NCBI RefSeq assembly: GCF_902491705.1
Contig: NZ_CABUIW010000047.1
Span: 1-17,083, forward strand
Source of the DNA: an uncultured Lactobacillus sp.
GTDB lineage: Bacteria > Bacillota > Bacilli > Lactobacillales > Lactobacillaceae
Length of the DNA stretch: 17,083 nt
Direction: 5' to 3'
Shown piece by piece: positions 1-6,855 of this stretch; the stretch's first letter is position 1; each line of letters begins with the position of its first letter. The position numbers were made by a program, and so were the translations under genes. The notes under the pieces are model-generated. The model saw nothing but the letters and a program-made list of their open reading frames with translations, made no database searches and was not told where the DNA came from.

Positions 1-114
1 GAGTAAGGCTTAGTTTCATATACTCAAAATTCTGATCAAAGAGAACAAATATCATCGCCTTTCATTTGACTTATTACCACATGACTAGCTACGTACTTTT
101 ATTTTAGCAAGAGA
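1..114. other. Left-edge non-coding stretch
   Basis: AT-rich sequence downstream of the AraC-type gene. I see no convincing open frame, no stem-loop with a U-tract and no promoter. The AraC gene's terminator, if it has one, was not recognised here. Confidence 0.4.
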
Positions 115-1101
115 TCAGATAAAATGGTCATTCAAATAATTCTTTTTTCGATAATCATTCGGCATCATATGGTATTGATCTTTAAATTTGGTATAAAAAG
201 AGTTCTGATTATGGATGCCTACTAAGTTGCAGATATCGGCAATAGAATAATCACTTGATAATAAGAGGTATTGAGCTTGTTCTAGTCTTTTTCGAGTACG
301 CAATTGAACAAAAGTCTGACCAGTCAATTCTTTGATTAAACTACTCAAGTATTGCTTAGTATAGCCATAACGATTAGAAAGCTGCTCTAGTGAGATAGTT
401 TTGTAATTTTGCGATATTTCCGTTAATAAATCGACTAATAATTGTTGCCTATTATCATAGATCTTTTTCTCGATCATTGGATAGTTGCGAATGATTTTGG
501 CAAGCAAGATATTAAAATAATTATCAATAATCACGCCGCGATAGTTGTAACCAGAAAAATATTCGTTGATGATATCATCCATAGTGCCGTTGATGTCATC
601 ATTTTGAGGAAAGATAATGAACTTTTGCTTATTTTTATTTTTTAAAGAAATATTGAACAGATATTGATAAACAAAGCTATCTTTTTTATGGGTCTCATCA
701 AGAAATTTGAAAGAAATATTTTTATCATTGAAGATTAGATTAATTAGGATATCGTCTTTACCTAATGTACCAATGCTGTGCTGGCAGCCAATATCCATCA
801 TTAATACACTGCCTTCCTTTAAATGGACTGGTTCGCCATCTACAATTTCATCGCATTCACCTTTAAGCATATAGTTGATTTCAACAAACTGGTGACTATG
901 AAGAGGGTAAGGAGCAAAACGGTTGTGCTTGCTTAAATAAATTGAATGGTGGCTGAGCAGCTTTTTATTAACGATTCGTTTATTACTTGTTTGAATTAAT
1001 AGACTTAGCGAGAGATCATTAACAAAGTGATGATTTTCACTTTGTTTTTTCTCAATTGGAGTTAATGCGAGTAATTTCTGTAATATAGCTTGGTTAATCA
1101 T
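115..1101 (-). CDS. AraC-family transcriptional regulator with N-terminal cupin
   Basis: This 328-residue protein has the AraC/XylS layout. An N-terminal cupin-like sensor lies at about residues 50-120, with an APYPLHSHQFVEINYMLKG stretch containing the conserved HxH-type motif. A C-terminal double helix-turn-helix lies at about 225-322: its first helix pair is near LEQLSNRYGYTKQYLSSLIK, and its second contains SIADICNLVGIHNQNSFYTKFK, followed by the usual MMPNDYRK tail. Such proteins usually activate a neighbouring carbohydrate or stress gene on binding a small ligand. The gene is divergent from the alcohol dehydrogenase at 1331, which is therefore the first candidate target (inference). The start at 1101 has only a weak AAGG about 12 bases upstream, but no better start in frame preserves the sensor domain. 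The ligand cannot be deduced. Confidence 0.9.
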   Translation of the reverse strand: MINQAILQKLLALTPIEKKQSENHHFVNDLSLSLLIQTSNKRIVNKKLLSHHSIYLSKHNRFAPYPLHSHQFVEINYMLKGECDEIVDGEPVHLKEGSVLMMDIGCQHSIGTLGKDDILINLIFNDKNISFKFLDETHKKDSFVYQYLFNISLKNKNKQKFIIFPQNDDINGTMDDIINEYFSGYNYRGVIIDNYFNILLAKIIRNYPMIEKKIYDNRQQLLVDLLTEISQNYKTISLEQLSNRYGYTKQYLSSLIKELTGQTFVQLRTRKRLEQAQYLLLSSDYSIADICNLVGIHNQNSFYTKFKDQYHMMPNDYRKKNYLNDHFI

Positions 1102-1214
1102 AAGAATTTAGTACCTTTTTATTAAAAAATAATATTATTTAAATATAACTAATAAAATTGAAAACGCATACTACACTAGTATAATAACATTTTTAATAGC
1201 ACTAAATCTTAAAA

Positions 1215-1247
1215 AATGATAGTAGATCATTCAATATTTTGATATTG
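1215..1247. promoter_or_regulatory. Two adjacent inverted repeats upstream of adh
   Basis: Two small perfect inverted repeats lie side by side: AATGAT-N5-ATCATT at 1215-1231 and CAATAT-N4-ATATTG at 1232-1247. The second runs into the likely -35 region of the alcohol dehydrogenase. They could bind a regulator of the divergent araC/adh pair, but short AT-rich repeats also arise by chance. Confidence 0.3.
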
Positions 1248-1272
1248 TAAACGATTTCACAAAGACTAATAT
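1245..1272 (+). promoter_or_regulatory. Alcohol dehydrogenase promoter with overlapping cre
   Basis: TGTAAACGATTTCA at 1246-1259 fits the CcpA-site consensus TGWAANCGNTNWCA at every position. It overlaps a plausible sigma-A promoter, TTGTAA (1245-1250), 16 bases, TAATAT (1267-1272). The hexamers are only moderate, so the promoter is less certain than the cre. A cre over the -35 box would be expected to repress adh during growth on a preferred sugar. Confidence 0.6.
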
Positions 1273-1330
1273 AGAAAGCGTAAGGACAAAAAGTAAATAT
1301 CGATTAGTAAAAGAATAAGAGGCATATACT

Positions 1331-2452
1331 ATGAAGATAAAAGCTGCTGTTGTTGAAAAAAAGGGCGATCCTTTCGTAATTAAAGATGATATTGAATTGC
1401 ATGAAGTTGGTCCAACAGATGTTCAAGTACATATGGTAGCCAGCGGTATTTGTCACTCAGACGAAGCAATTCGTAAAGGGGATGCAACTTTAGGTTATCC
1501 TGTAATTTTGGGTCACGAAGGTTCTGGTATTGTTGAAAAAGTCGGCTCAGAAGTACAAAACTTAAAGCCAGGCGACCACGTAGTTATGGCCTTCTACGCA
1601 GATGGACTTTGTGATAAATGTCTTCAAGGTATTCCAACACAATGTCGTCACTACGCAGATTACAACTTATCAGGTAAACGCTTTGATGGTGATGATCAAT
1701 TCCAAGAAAATGGCAAGCATATTTCAGATATGTTCAACCAATCATCATTCACTACTACTACAGTTACTAACCAAAGAAACTGTGTCAAGGTTGATAAAGA
1801 TGCCGACCTTCGTCGCGTAGGTCCTCTTGGCTGTGGTTATATTACTGGTTTAGGTACTGTATTTAACACATTGAAGCCACGTCCAGGTCAAACAATTGCT
1901 GTCTTTGGTACTGGTGCCGTAGGTCTTGCAGCTATGATGGCTGGTAAGATTTCAGGTTGTACTCGTGTAATTGCCGTTGATATTGTACCTTCTCGTTTGG
2001 AACTTGCTAAGGAATTAGGTGCAACTGATACTATTAATTCTAAGGAAGAGGATCCAGTAAAGAAGATTCAAGAATTAACCGATGGCTATGGTGTTGACTA
2101 CGCAGTTGATACTACTGGTCTTCCTGCAGTAATGAAGCCAGCATTAGACGCATTGGCACAAGGTGGTACACTTGCAGCTATTGCCGTAACTCCACATGAC
2201 TTCACATTCTCAACTTGGAACGACCTTTGTGTTGGCGATAAGAAGGTTATCGGTGTCAACATGGGTGATGCTATTCCTCAAATCGATGTTCCTCGTTTGA
2301 TTAGATTCAACAAGTTAGGTATGTTTGATTACGAAAAGACTGAAAAGTTCTTTGACTTTGAAGACATTAATGAAGCAAATGAAGCCTCAGTTTCTGGTAA
2401 AGTTATTAAGCCAGTTTTGATTATTGATAAGGACTACAAGCCTGGTGAATAA
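1331..2452 (+). CDS. Zinc-dependent medium-chain alcohol dehydrogenase
   Basis: A complete 373-residue MDR-family alcohol dehydrogenase, interconverting alcohols and aldehydes/ketones with NAD(H). Catalytic zinc ligands are visible as C41 (GICHSD), H62-E63 (GHEGSG) and C168 (GPLGCGY). The Rossmann motif is GTGAVG at 193-198, and an acidic D217 at the end of the second strand favours NAD over NADP. The structural-zinc lobe at 89-105 reads ADGLCDKCLQGIPTQC: the first of the four usual cysteines is D91, with C94, C97 and C105 kept. The ATG at 1331 has GAGG nine bases upstream. The gene is monocistronic, ended by the hairpin at 2471. The substrate could be ethanol/acetaldehyde or an aromatic alcohol; the sequence does not decide. 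Confidence 0.93.
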   Translation: MKIKAAVVEKKGDPFVIKDDIELHEVGPTDVQVHMVASGICHSDEAIRKGDATLGYPVILGHEGSGIVEKVGSEVQNLKPGDHVVMAFYADGLCDKCLQGIPTQCRHYADYNLSGKRFDGDDQFQENGKHISDMFNQSSFTTTTVTNQRNCVKVDKDADLRRVGPLGCGYITGLGTVFNTLKPRPGQTIAVFGTGAVGLAAMMAGKISGCTRVIAVDIVPSRLELAKELGATDTINSKEEDPVKKIQELTDGYGVDYAVDTTGLPAVMKPALDALAQGGTLAAIAVTPHDFTFSTWNDLCVGDKKVIGVNMGDAIPQIDVPRLIRFNKLGMFDYEKTEKFFDFEDINEANEASVSGKVIKPVLIIDKDYKPGE

Positions 2453-2470
2453 TCACTAGTAAATAATGCT

Positions 2471-2497
2471 AAAAAGGACCTGAAAGGGTCCTTTTTT
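2471..2497 (+). terminator. Rho-independent terminator of adh
   Basis: AAAAAGGACC (2471-2480) pairs perfectly with GGTCCTTTTT (2487-2496) around a six-base loop, with a run of T at the end. It lies 18 bases past the adh stop and 15 bases before the next start codon. Confidence 0.9.
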
Positions 2498-2511
2498 AGT
2501 ACAATAAAGTC

Positions 2512-3168
2512 ATGAATATTGAAGAATTAAAAAATGCTTTTGAAGAAAGAGCAGATCAAGATATTGCTGTTCATATGGCAAAATATTTGCGTAATCAGTA
2601 TGTGTTTTATGGTTTAAAGACTCCGCAGCGTAGGGATGTTTACCGTCAATTTTTGAAAGATGAGAAAAAGAAAAAGCAAGTTGATTGGAATCTACTAGAT
2701 AATGCTTGGAATGATGAACATCGCGAGATGCAGTATTTTGTTTGCGATTATTTGCTGGCGATGGAGAAATATGTTTCGTATGATGATTTATTTAAAATAG
2801 AACATTTTATTAGAACTAAGCAATGGTGGGACACAATTGATAGCCTAATGAAGGTCTACGGCTTTGTGGGATTAACTGATGAAAGGGTAGATCAATTAAT
2901 GCTCAAATGGTCAATTGATCCTGATAAGTGGGTAAGACGTGTTGCAATTGAACATCAGCTGCTTAGAAAAGATAAGATGAATACCCAATTGTTAAGTCAA
3001 ATCATTGAAAATAATTTAGACAGCGATGAATTTTTCATCAATAAGGCAATTGGTTGGGCGTTAAGAGATTATTCTAAAACAAATTCTGTATGGGTGAAGA
3101 ATTTTATTGTACAACATCATGATCATCTGGCAAAATTAAGTATTACAGAGGGAAGTAAGTATTTATAA
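2512..3168 (+). CDS. AlkD-like DNA alkylation repair protein (3-methyladenine/7-methylguanine glycosylase family)
   Basis: A 218-residue all-helical protein of the AlkD family, built of HEAT-like repeats, which excises positively charged alkylated purines. Residues matching the Bacillus cereus AlkD active site are recognisable: W106 and D110 in KQWWDTIDS, an arginine pair at R142-R143 in DKWVRRVAIEHQLL, and W182 in NKAIGWALRDY. It therefore looks intact and of normal length. The start is fixed by an in-frame TAG at 2497-2499. No Shine-Dalgarno sequence lies before ATG 2512, but TACAAT sits at 2500-2505, so the mRNA may be leaderless. The gene is followed ten bases later by a small membrane protein, with that gene's AAGGAG overlapping this stop codon, so the two form an operon. 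Confidence 0.88.
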   Translation: MNIEELKNAFEERADQDIAVHMAKYLRNQYVFYGLKTPQRRDVYRQFLKDEKKKKQVDWNLLDNAWNDEHREMQYFVCDYLLAMEKYVSYDDLFKIEHFIRTKQWWDTIDSLMKVYGFVGLTDERVDQLMLKWSIDPDKWVRRVAIEHQLLRKDKMNTQLLSQIIENNLDSDEFFINKAIGWALRDYSKTNSVWVKNFIVQHHDHLAKLSITEGSKYL

Positions 3169-3178
3169 GGAGAATTAA

Positions 3179-3406
3179 ATGAATCCACTTTTAATAATTA
3201 CTTTAATTGCGATTGTTTTAGCAATTATTGCAATACTCAAAAGAAATGATTTGTGGATGGGAATAACAATATTGATTGTTGGAATTCTGTTTTTGGCTAA
3301 TTCAGTTAATTCACCCAGCTCAGATCCAATTTTATATATTTTATCAGTGCCATTTATTTTGCTGGGCATTTATTATTTAGTTAAGAGCATAAAGAAAAAG
3401 AGTTAG
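3179..3406 (+). CDS. Small membrane protein, three predicted helices, function unknown
   Basis: A 75-residue very hydrophobic protein with three likely membrane segments: about residues 3-20, 26-42 and 50-68. It ends in a positive tail, KSIKKKS. AAGGAG at 3167-3172 with seven-base spacing strongly supports the ATG at 3179. It is co-transcribed with the AlkD-like gene; its stop codon lies inside the 5' arm of the terminator. I do not recognise a family. Small proteins of this composition are common hypothetical genes in lactobacilli, and the operon link to DNA repair may be incidental. Confidence 0.75.
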   Translation: MNPLLIITLIAIVLAIIAILKRNDLWMGITILIVGILFLANSVNSPSSDPILYILSVPFILLGIYYLVKSIKKKS

Positions 3407-3426
3407 AATTTTTCTAACTCTTTTTT
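3395..3426. terminator. Bidirectional terminator between convergent units
   Basis: AAAAAGAGTTAGAA (3395-3408) pairs with TTCTAACTCTTTTT (3412-3425) around three bases, a perfect 14-bp stem. T-tracts exist on both strands, so it can end both the plus-strand alkD-like operon and the minus-strand bgl1 gene (stop at 3442). Confidence 0.9.
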
Positions 3427-3441
3427 AGTAGGGTAATTTTA

Positions 3442-4890
3442 TTAATCTAAATCTTTACCGTTTGATTCAATAACCTTCTTGTACCAGAAGAATGAATCTT
3501 TTCTTGAACGTGCAAGAGTACCTTCACCTGCATCGTTTTTATCAACGTAGATAAAGCCGTAACGCTTGTCCATTTGACCAGTACCTGCAGAAACTAAGTC
3601 GATGCATCCCCATGGAAGGTAACCCATAAGATCAACACCATCAAGTTCAACAGCTTTTTCCATTTCTGAAATGTGGTTTCTCAAGTAGTCGATTCTGTAA
3701 TCATCGTGGATTGAACCATCTGATTCAACCTTGTCATAAGCACCAAGACCATTTTCAACGATGAACAATGGCTTGTGGTAACGATCTTGCAATTGGTTAA
3801 GTGCAATTCTAAGACCTTCAGGATCGATTTCCCAGCCCCAGTCGCTGCGCTTTAAAGTAGGGTTCTTAGCAACTGCTGCAGCTAAGTCAGTTAAGTCATC
3901 TGGCTTAACTTTTTCACTTGAAACAGTAGTAGTTTGGTAGTATGAGAAGCCTACGTAGTCAACAGTACCTTCCTTCAATACGATTCTGTCTTCATCAGTA
4001 ATGTCAGGACGGTAGCCATTTCTTTCAATATAAGCTTCTACAGCATTTGGATATTCACCAAAGACGTGAACATCTGAGAACCAATCACGACGTTGTTCCC
4101 ACTTGTCAGCTAAAAGTACATCATCACTTGATGGAGTAAGTGGACGAACTGGTGAGTAGTTAATCATACAACCGATTTGGAAGTTAGGGTTAATCTTGTG
4201 ACCAATTTTAACTGCTAATGCGGAAGCAACAAGTTCGTAGTGACCAGCTTGATACATTGCTGCTTCTTTGTCCTTATCAGTCATGCCATCTTTGAACAAA
4301 ATGCCTGAGTTAGTGGCCATTAAGAAATCATTGTTAAATGCTGATTGGTTATCAATTTCGTTGAAAGTCATCCAGTACTTAACCTTGTTCTTGTAGCGCT
4401 TGAAGCAAACTTCCGCAAAGCGAACGAAGAAGTCAATAACTTTACGGTTGGTAAAACCGCCATAGTTTTTAGCTAAATTAAATGGCATTTCAAAGTGAGA
4501 AAGGGTAATAACTGGTTCAATACCATATTCATGACAGGTATCAAATAAGTCATCGTAGAACTTCAATCCTTCTTCATTTGGTTCTTTTTCGTCGCCATTA
4601 GGGAAGATTCTAGTCCAAGCAATAGAAGTTCTGAATGCTTTGAAGCCCATTTCAGCCATTAACTTAATATCTTCTTTGTAGTGGTGGTAGAAGTCAATTG
4701 CTGAGTGGTTAGGGTAGTTCTTGCCAGGAAGTACGCCATCAGTAATTTCACGTGGCTTAGTTGCAGAACCTACAGTCATGACATCGGCAACAGAAGTACC
4801 TTTGCCGCCTTCTTTCCAAGCACCTTCAAGTTGGTGAGCAGCAACAGCGCCGCCCCATAAAAAGCCCTTTGGCATTTTTGCTGAATACAT
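3442..4890 (-). CDS. 6-phospho-beta-glucosidase, glycoside hydrolase family 1 (bgl1)
   Basis: A complete 482-residue GH1 enzyme, hydrolysing 6-phospho-beta-glucosides (from cellobiose-, gentiobiose- or aryl-glucoside-type sugars) in the cytoplasm after PTS uptake. The acid/base glutamate is E178 in TFNEID and the nucleophile is E379 in IVENGLG. The phosphate-recognition loop near the C terminus, SAGTGQMDKRYG at 434-445, keeps the Lys and Tyr (K442, Y444) typical of phospho-glycosidases. A Gly stands where bgl3 has a Ser. The start at 4890 has GAGG about nine bases upstream. It lies 85 bases downstream of gntR1 on the same strand, with its own cre and possible promoter in the gap, and ends at the bidirectional hairpin at 3395. 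It is a paralogue of the genes at 9517 and 13561. Confidence 0.95.
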   Translation of the reverse strand: MYSAKMPKGFLWGGAVAAHQLEGAWKEGGKGTSVADVMTVGSATKPREITDGVLPGKNYPNHSAIDFYHHYKEDIKLMAEMGFKAFRTSIAWTRIFPNGDEKEPNEEGLKFYDDLFDTCHEYGIEPVITLSHFEMPFNLAKNYGGFTNRKVIDFFVRFAEVCFKRYKNKVKYWMTFNEIDNQSAFNNDFLMATNSGILFKDGMTDKDKEAAMYQAGHYELVASALAVKIGHKINPNFQIGCMINYSPVRPLTPSSDDVLLADKWEQRRDWFSDVHVFGEYPNAVEAYIERNGYRPDITDEDRIVLKEGTVDYVGFSYYQTTTVSSEKVKPDDLTDLAAAVAKNPTLKRSDWGWEIDPEGLRIALNQLQDRYHKPLFIVENGLGAYDKVESDGSIHDDYRIDYLRNHISEMEKAVELDGVDLMGYLPWGCIDLVSAGTGQMDKRYGFIYVDKNDAGEGTLARSRKDSFFWYKKVIESNGKDLD

Positions 4891-4920
4891 TAATAAATTC
4901 CTCTCTTTCTTGCATGTAAC

Positions 4921-4968
4921 TGGAAACGTTTACATTGCAATTCTTACATACTTACTTTTTAAAATCAA
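4921..4968 (-). promoter_or_regulatory. cre and possible promoter in front of bgl1
   Basis: TGGAAACGTTTACA at 4921-4934 is a near-palindromic cre differing from consensus at one position. On the minus strand TTGATT (4963-4968), 17 bases, and AAGAAT (4940-4945) preceded by TGT form a moderate extended -10 promoter. Its start point would fall inside the cre, a position typical of CcpA repression. The cre is the stronger call. Confidence 0.6.
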
Positions 4969-4975
4969 GTGGCAT

Positions 4976-5680
4976 TTATTCACCATTAACGGTTAAGGCC
5001 CCGCGGTCGTAGCGATTACGAGATTCAGATAATTCAAAAGGTCGTCCGTCTTCTAGGAATGCTTTTTGCTGAATGCATAAAACAGGATCATCTTGAGTGC
5101 AATCTAAATATTTCATATCATAGGCATCTGACTTTTCAGCAGTGATAACACGGTTATCTTTACCAATTTTGAGACCAAGATCATTTTGAATATATGAATA
5201 AATAGATTTATGCAAGATATCCAATGTAATGCCGGGGATGCACTTTACAGGCATAACTGTGTATTTAAGCTTAGCCGGCTTTCCATTCAAGACGCGTTGT
5301 CGAATAATATCATAAACGTCATCAGTTTTGCATAAATTTAATGCCTTACATTCCTCAGCACTAGGTTTTCTGATATTAAAAGCAATAACGTGACTAGTTA
5401 GATGAAAAGCACTATTAACATGTCTAGTAAAACCATTGTGTTCGTTTACTCCAGAATTTAGGAAAATATCTGGAATGGACTTATTTGTAACAAATGTACC
5501 GTGACCTTTGACAGTTTTGATTAATTTCTTATCTTGCAGAATTTTAAGTGCATGGACAATAGTTACTCGACTAGTATCATATTTTTTGGCGAGTTCAAAT
5601 TGCTCAGGCAATCGTTTGGTATACTTCTTTTCAATAATGTTTCTTTCTATATCATTGGCAATTTCTTGATATCGACTCAA
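4976..5680 (-). CDS. GntR/HutC-family transcriptional regulator 1 (gntR1)
   Basis: A 234-residue regulator with an N-terminal winged helix (about 1-68; TSRVTIVHALKILQDKKLI is the recognition region and KGHGTFV the wing) and a C-terminal UTRA ligand domain (about 88-230). HutC-type UTRA proteins typically sense sugar phosphates or related metabolites. Here the likely signal is a 6-phospho-beta-glucoside (inference). The start is TTG at 5680, seven bases after a strong AGGAGG; no ATG fits in frame. It is divergent from the PTS IIB-IIA genes and upstream of bgl1. A 17-bp repeat matching most of the HutC operator core lies downstream of the IIB promoter. It shares the SRNRYD segment near the C terminus with the paralogue at 11009. 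Confidence 0.92.
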   Translation of the reverse strand: MSRYQEIANDIERNIIEKKYTKRLPEQFELAKKYDTSRVTIVHALKILQDKKLIKTVKGHGTFVTNKSIPDIFLNSGVNEHNGFTRHVNSAFHLTSHVIAFNIRKPSAEECKALNLCKTDDVYDIIRQRVLNGKPAKLKYTVMPVKCIPGITLDILHKSIYSYIQNDLGLKIGKDNRVITAEKSDAYDMKYLDCTQDDPVLCIQQKAFLEDGRPFELSESRNRYDRGALTVNGE

Positions 5681-5748
5681 AATTATGCCTCCTTTCTATT
5701 GTAAAGAAAAATATTACATGTATATTCTAACAGGTTTTGCCTAATATT

Positions 5749-5762
5749 AGAAAGCGGTTTCT
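5749..5762. promoter_or_regulatory. cre-like site upstream of gntR1
   Basis: AGAAAGCGGTTTCT is an almost perfect palindrome differing from the cre consensus only at its outermost bases. It sits 69 bases upstream of the gntR1 start and about 40 bases before the first IIB promoter, and could serve either. A near copy in reverse orientation lies at 7504-7517 in front of the plus-strand IIC gene. Confidence 0.5.
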
Positions 5763-5800
5763 TTGAAAAATACTTTTTTGAAAAAATTTTTTATATGTAT

Positions 5801-5828
5801 TTGAAAATGCTTACAAATGATGTATAAT
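5801..5828 (+). promoter_or_regulatory. Promoter P1 of PTS IIB-IIA, with internal cre
   Basis: TTGAAA (5801-5806), 16 bases, TATAAT (5823-5828): a strong sigma-A promoter. TGAAAATGCTTACA at 5802-5815 is a cre-like site with one mismatch that covers the -35 box. The expected start is near 5835, just before the 17-bp operator-like repeat. Confidence 0.7.
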
Positions 5829-5845
5829 GTTTTTTGTAAAGAGCA

Positions 5846-5862
5846 AAAAGTATATATTTTTA
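5846..5862. promoter_or_regulatory. Putative GntR operator, copy A
   Basis: AAAAGTATATATTTTTA, identical to elements at 15031-15047 and 16009-16025 (those in reverse orientation). It begins about 11 bases after the expected P1 start, a classic roadblock position. The core GTATATAT matches the published HutC-type consensus GTMTAKAC at seven of eight positions. The whole is an imperfect palindrome. Which of the two GntR proteins binds it is inference. Confidence 0.65.
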
Positions 5863-5864
5863 CT

Positions 5865-5878
5865 TGAAAGCGATTATA
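5865..5878. promoter_or_regulatory. cre-like site downstream of operator A
   Basis: TGAAAGCGATTATA has one mismatch to the broader cre consensus WTGNAANCGNWNNCW. It lies only three bases after the operator-like repeat, within the leader transcribed from P1, where bound CcpA could block elongation. Confidence 0.5.
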
Positions 5879-5915
5879 TAAGTGTTAATAAATTTAACGC
5901 ATGTATAATTTTTTG

Positions 5916-5944
5916 TTTACAAAGTAATGAAAGCGTTTTATAAT
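5916..5944 (+). promoter_or_regulatory. Promoter P2 of PTS IIB-IIA, with cre in the spacer
   Basis: TTTACA (5916-5921), 17 bases, TATAAT (5939-5944) gives a second good promoter. TGAAAGCGTTTTAT at 5928-5941, two mismatches from the cre consensus, fills most of the spacer and touches the -10 box. P2 lies downstream of operator A, so it would escape a simple roadblock there but not CcpA. Confidence 0.6.
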
Positions 5945-6009
5945 TATTGGCGTAGATCAATAAAAAATAATTAAACTATAAAACGTAATAATCAGGAGGA
6001 AATATTATT

Positions 6010-6345
6010 ATGGCTGAACAAACTATTATGTTAAATTGTAGTGCTGGTATGAGTACTTCACTTTTGGTAACTAAGATGCAAGCTGCTGCTAAAGAAGAAG
6101 GTATTGACGCAAACATCTTTGCATGTCCTGCTTCAGAAGCTGACGACAAGATGTCACAAATGGAAATTGACTGTGTTCTTCTTGGGCCTCAAGTAAGTTA
6201 CATGAAGGGTGACTTCGAAAACAAAGTTAAAGGTAGAGGTAAAGACGGCAAGGACATTCCTTTGGACGTTATTAACATGCAAGACTACGGCATGATGAAC
6301 GGTAAGAACGTTTTAGCACAAGCTGAAAAATTAATTAAGGGCTAA
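6010..6345 (+). CDS. PTS lactose/cellobiose-family EIIB component
   Basis: A 111-residue cytoplasmic EIIB of the Lac family. The phosphorylated cysteine is C10 in LNCSAGMSTSLLV, the hallmark loop of cellobiose-type EIIB. The length matches the family. It accepts phosphate from the EIIA next door and passes it to a sugar bound by an EIIC. AGGAGG at 5994-5999 precedes the ATG by ten bases. It is the first gene of a two-gene operon ended at 6761-6792, under two promoters, three cre-like sites and one operator-like repeat. It is the only EIIB in the window, so it probably serves both EIIC genes (7577 and 12149). Confidence 0.95.
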   Translation: MAEQTIMLNCSAGMSTSLLVTKMQAAAKEEGIDANIFACPASEADDKMSQMEIDCVLLGPQVSYMKGDFENKVKGRGKDGKDIPLDVINMQDYGMMNGKNVLAQAEKLIKG

Positions 6346-6378
6346 TATAATTTAGCTAGATAAGGAGAGACTGATTAT

Positions 6379-6747
6379 ATGGCAGAAGAAAAGCAAACTC
6401 CAGAGCAAAAAGAACAAGAAACTTTAATGGCTGCTATGGGCCTAATTGCTAACGGGGGAAACGCAAAAAGTTTAGCATTTGAAGCAATTCGTCTTGCAAA
6501 GAAAGGCGATATTGAAGGTGCACGTGAAAAGCTTAAGGAAAGTGATAAGTCACTTCTTGAAGCTCATAATTCACAAACTAGCATGCTTACTAAAGAAGCA
6601 CAAGGTGATCACATGCACGTTACTTTGCTTGTAGTTCACTCACAAGACCACTTAATGAACGCTATCACCTTTAGAGACTTGGCTGGAGAAATGGTTGATC
6701 TTTACGAAAAGCTATATAAGTCTGGTTCTCTTAAAAAAGAAGATTAG
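6379..6747 (+). CDS. PTS lactose/cellobiose-family EIIA component
   Basis: A 122-residue three-helix EIIA of the Lac family. The phosphorylated histidine is H87 in LVVHSQDHLM, with the conserved D90 three residues later that coordinates the trimer's metal in this family. An extra charged N-terminal stretch (residues 1-13) precedes the usual ETLMAAMGLIANGGNAKS start. It receives phosphate from HPr and gives it to the EIIB encoded 33 bases upstream. AAGGAG lies about 12 bases before the ATG. No other EIIA is present in the window, so it is likely shared by both permeases. Confidence 0.95.
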   Translation: MAEEKQTPEQKEQETLMAAMGLIANGGNAKSLAFEAIRLAKKGDIEGAREKLKESDKSLLEAHNSQTSMLTKEAQGDHMHVTLLVVHSQDHLMNAITFRDLAGEMVDLYEKLYKSGSLKKED

Positions 6748-6760
6748 TAATCGCTGATTA

Positions 6761-6792
6761 AAATAGCTCCTGCAATGCAGGGCTATTTTTTT
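6761..6792 (+). terminator. Terminator of the IIB-IIA operon
   Basis: AAATAGCTCCTGC (6761-6773) pairs with GCAGGGCTATTT (6777-6788) with one bulged base and a three-base loop, followed by a T-run to 6792. It separates IIB-IIA from the membrane protein downstream. Confidence 0.9.
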
Positions 6793-6819
6793 GTCTAAAG
6801 AATGATAAACTGATATTAA
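6791..6819 (+). promoter_or_regulatory. Promoter of the four-helix membrane protein
   Basis: TTGTCT (6791-6796), 17 bases, and TATTAA (6814-6819) preceded by TGA: a moderate promoter with an extended -10. Its -35 box begins on the last bases of the preceding terminator's T-run. No cre or operator-like repeat is visible, unlike the PTS genes around it. Confidence 0.5.
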
Positions 6820-6855
6820 TAAAAGTGTAAGGATTATTTTAGATGGAGAGAAAAT

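Noticed and set aside
442..645. Plus-strand open frame opposite the AraC gene
   Set aside because: Antisense to a well-supported regulator, with no Shine-Dalgarno or recognisable protein.
5681..6009. RNA antiterminator (BglG/LicT-type) or riboswitch in the IIB leader
   Set aside because: No terminator-like hairpin with overlapping RAT sequence and no BglG-type gene in the window; promoters, cre sites and an operator-like repeat explain the region.
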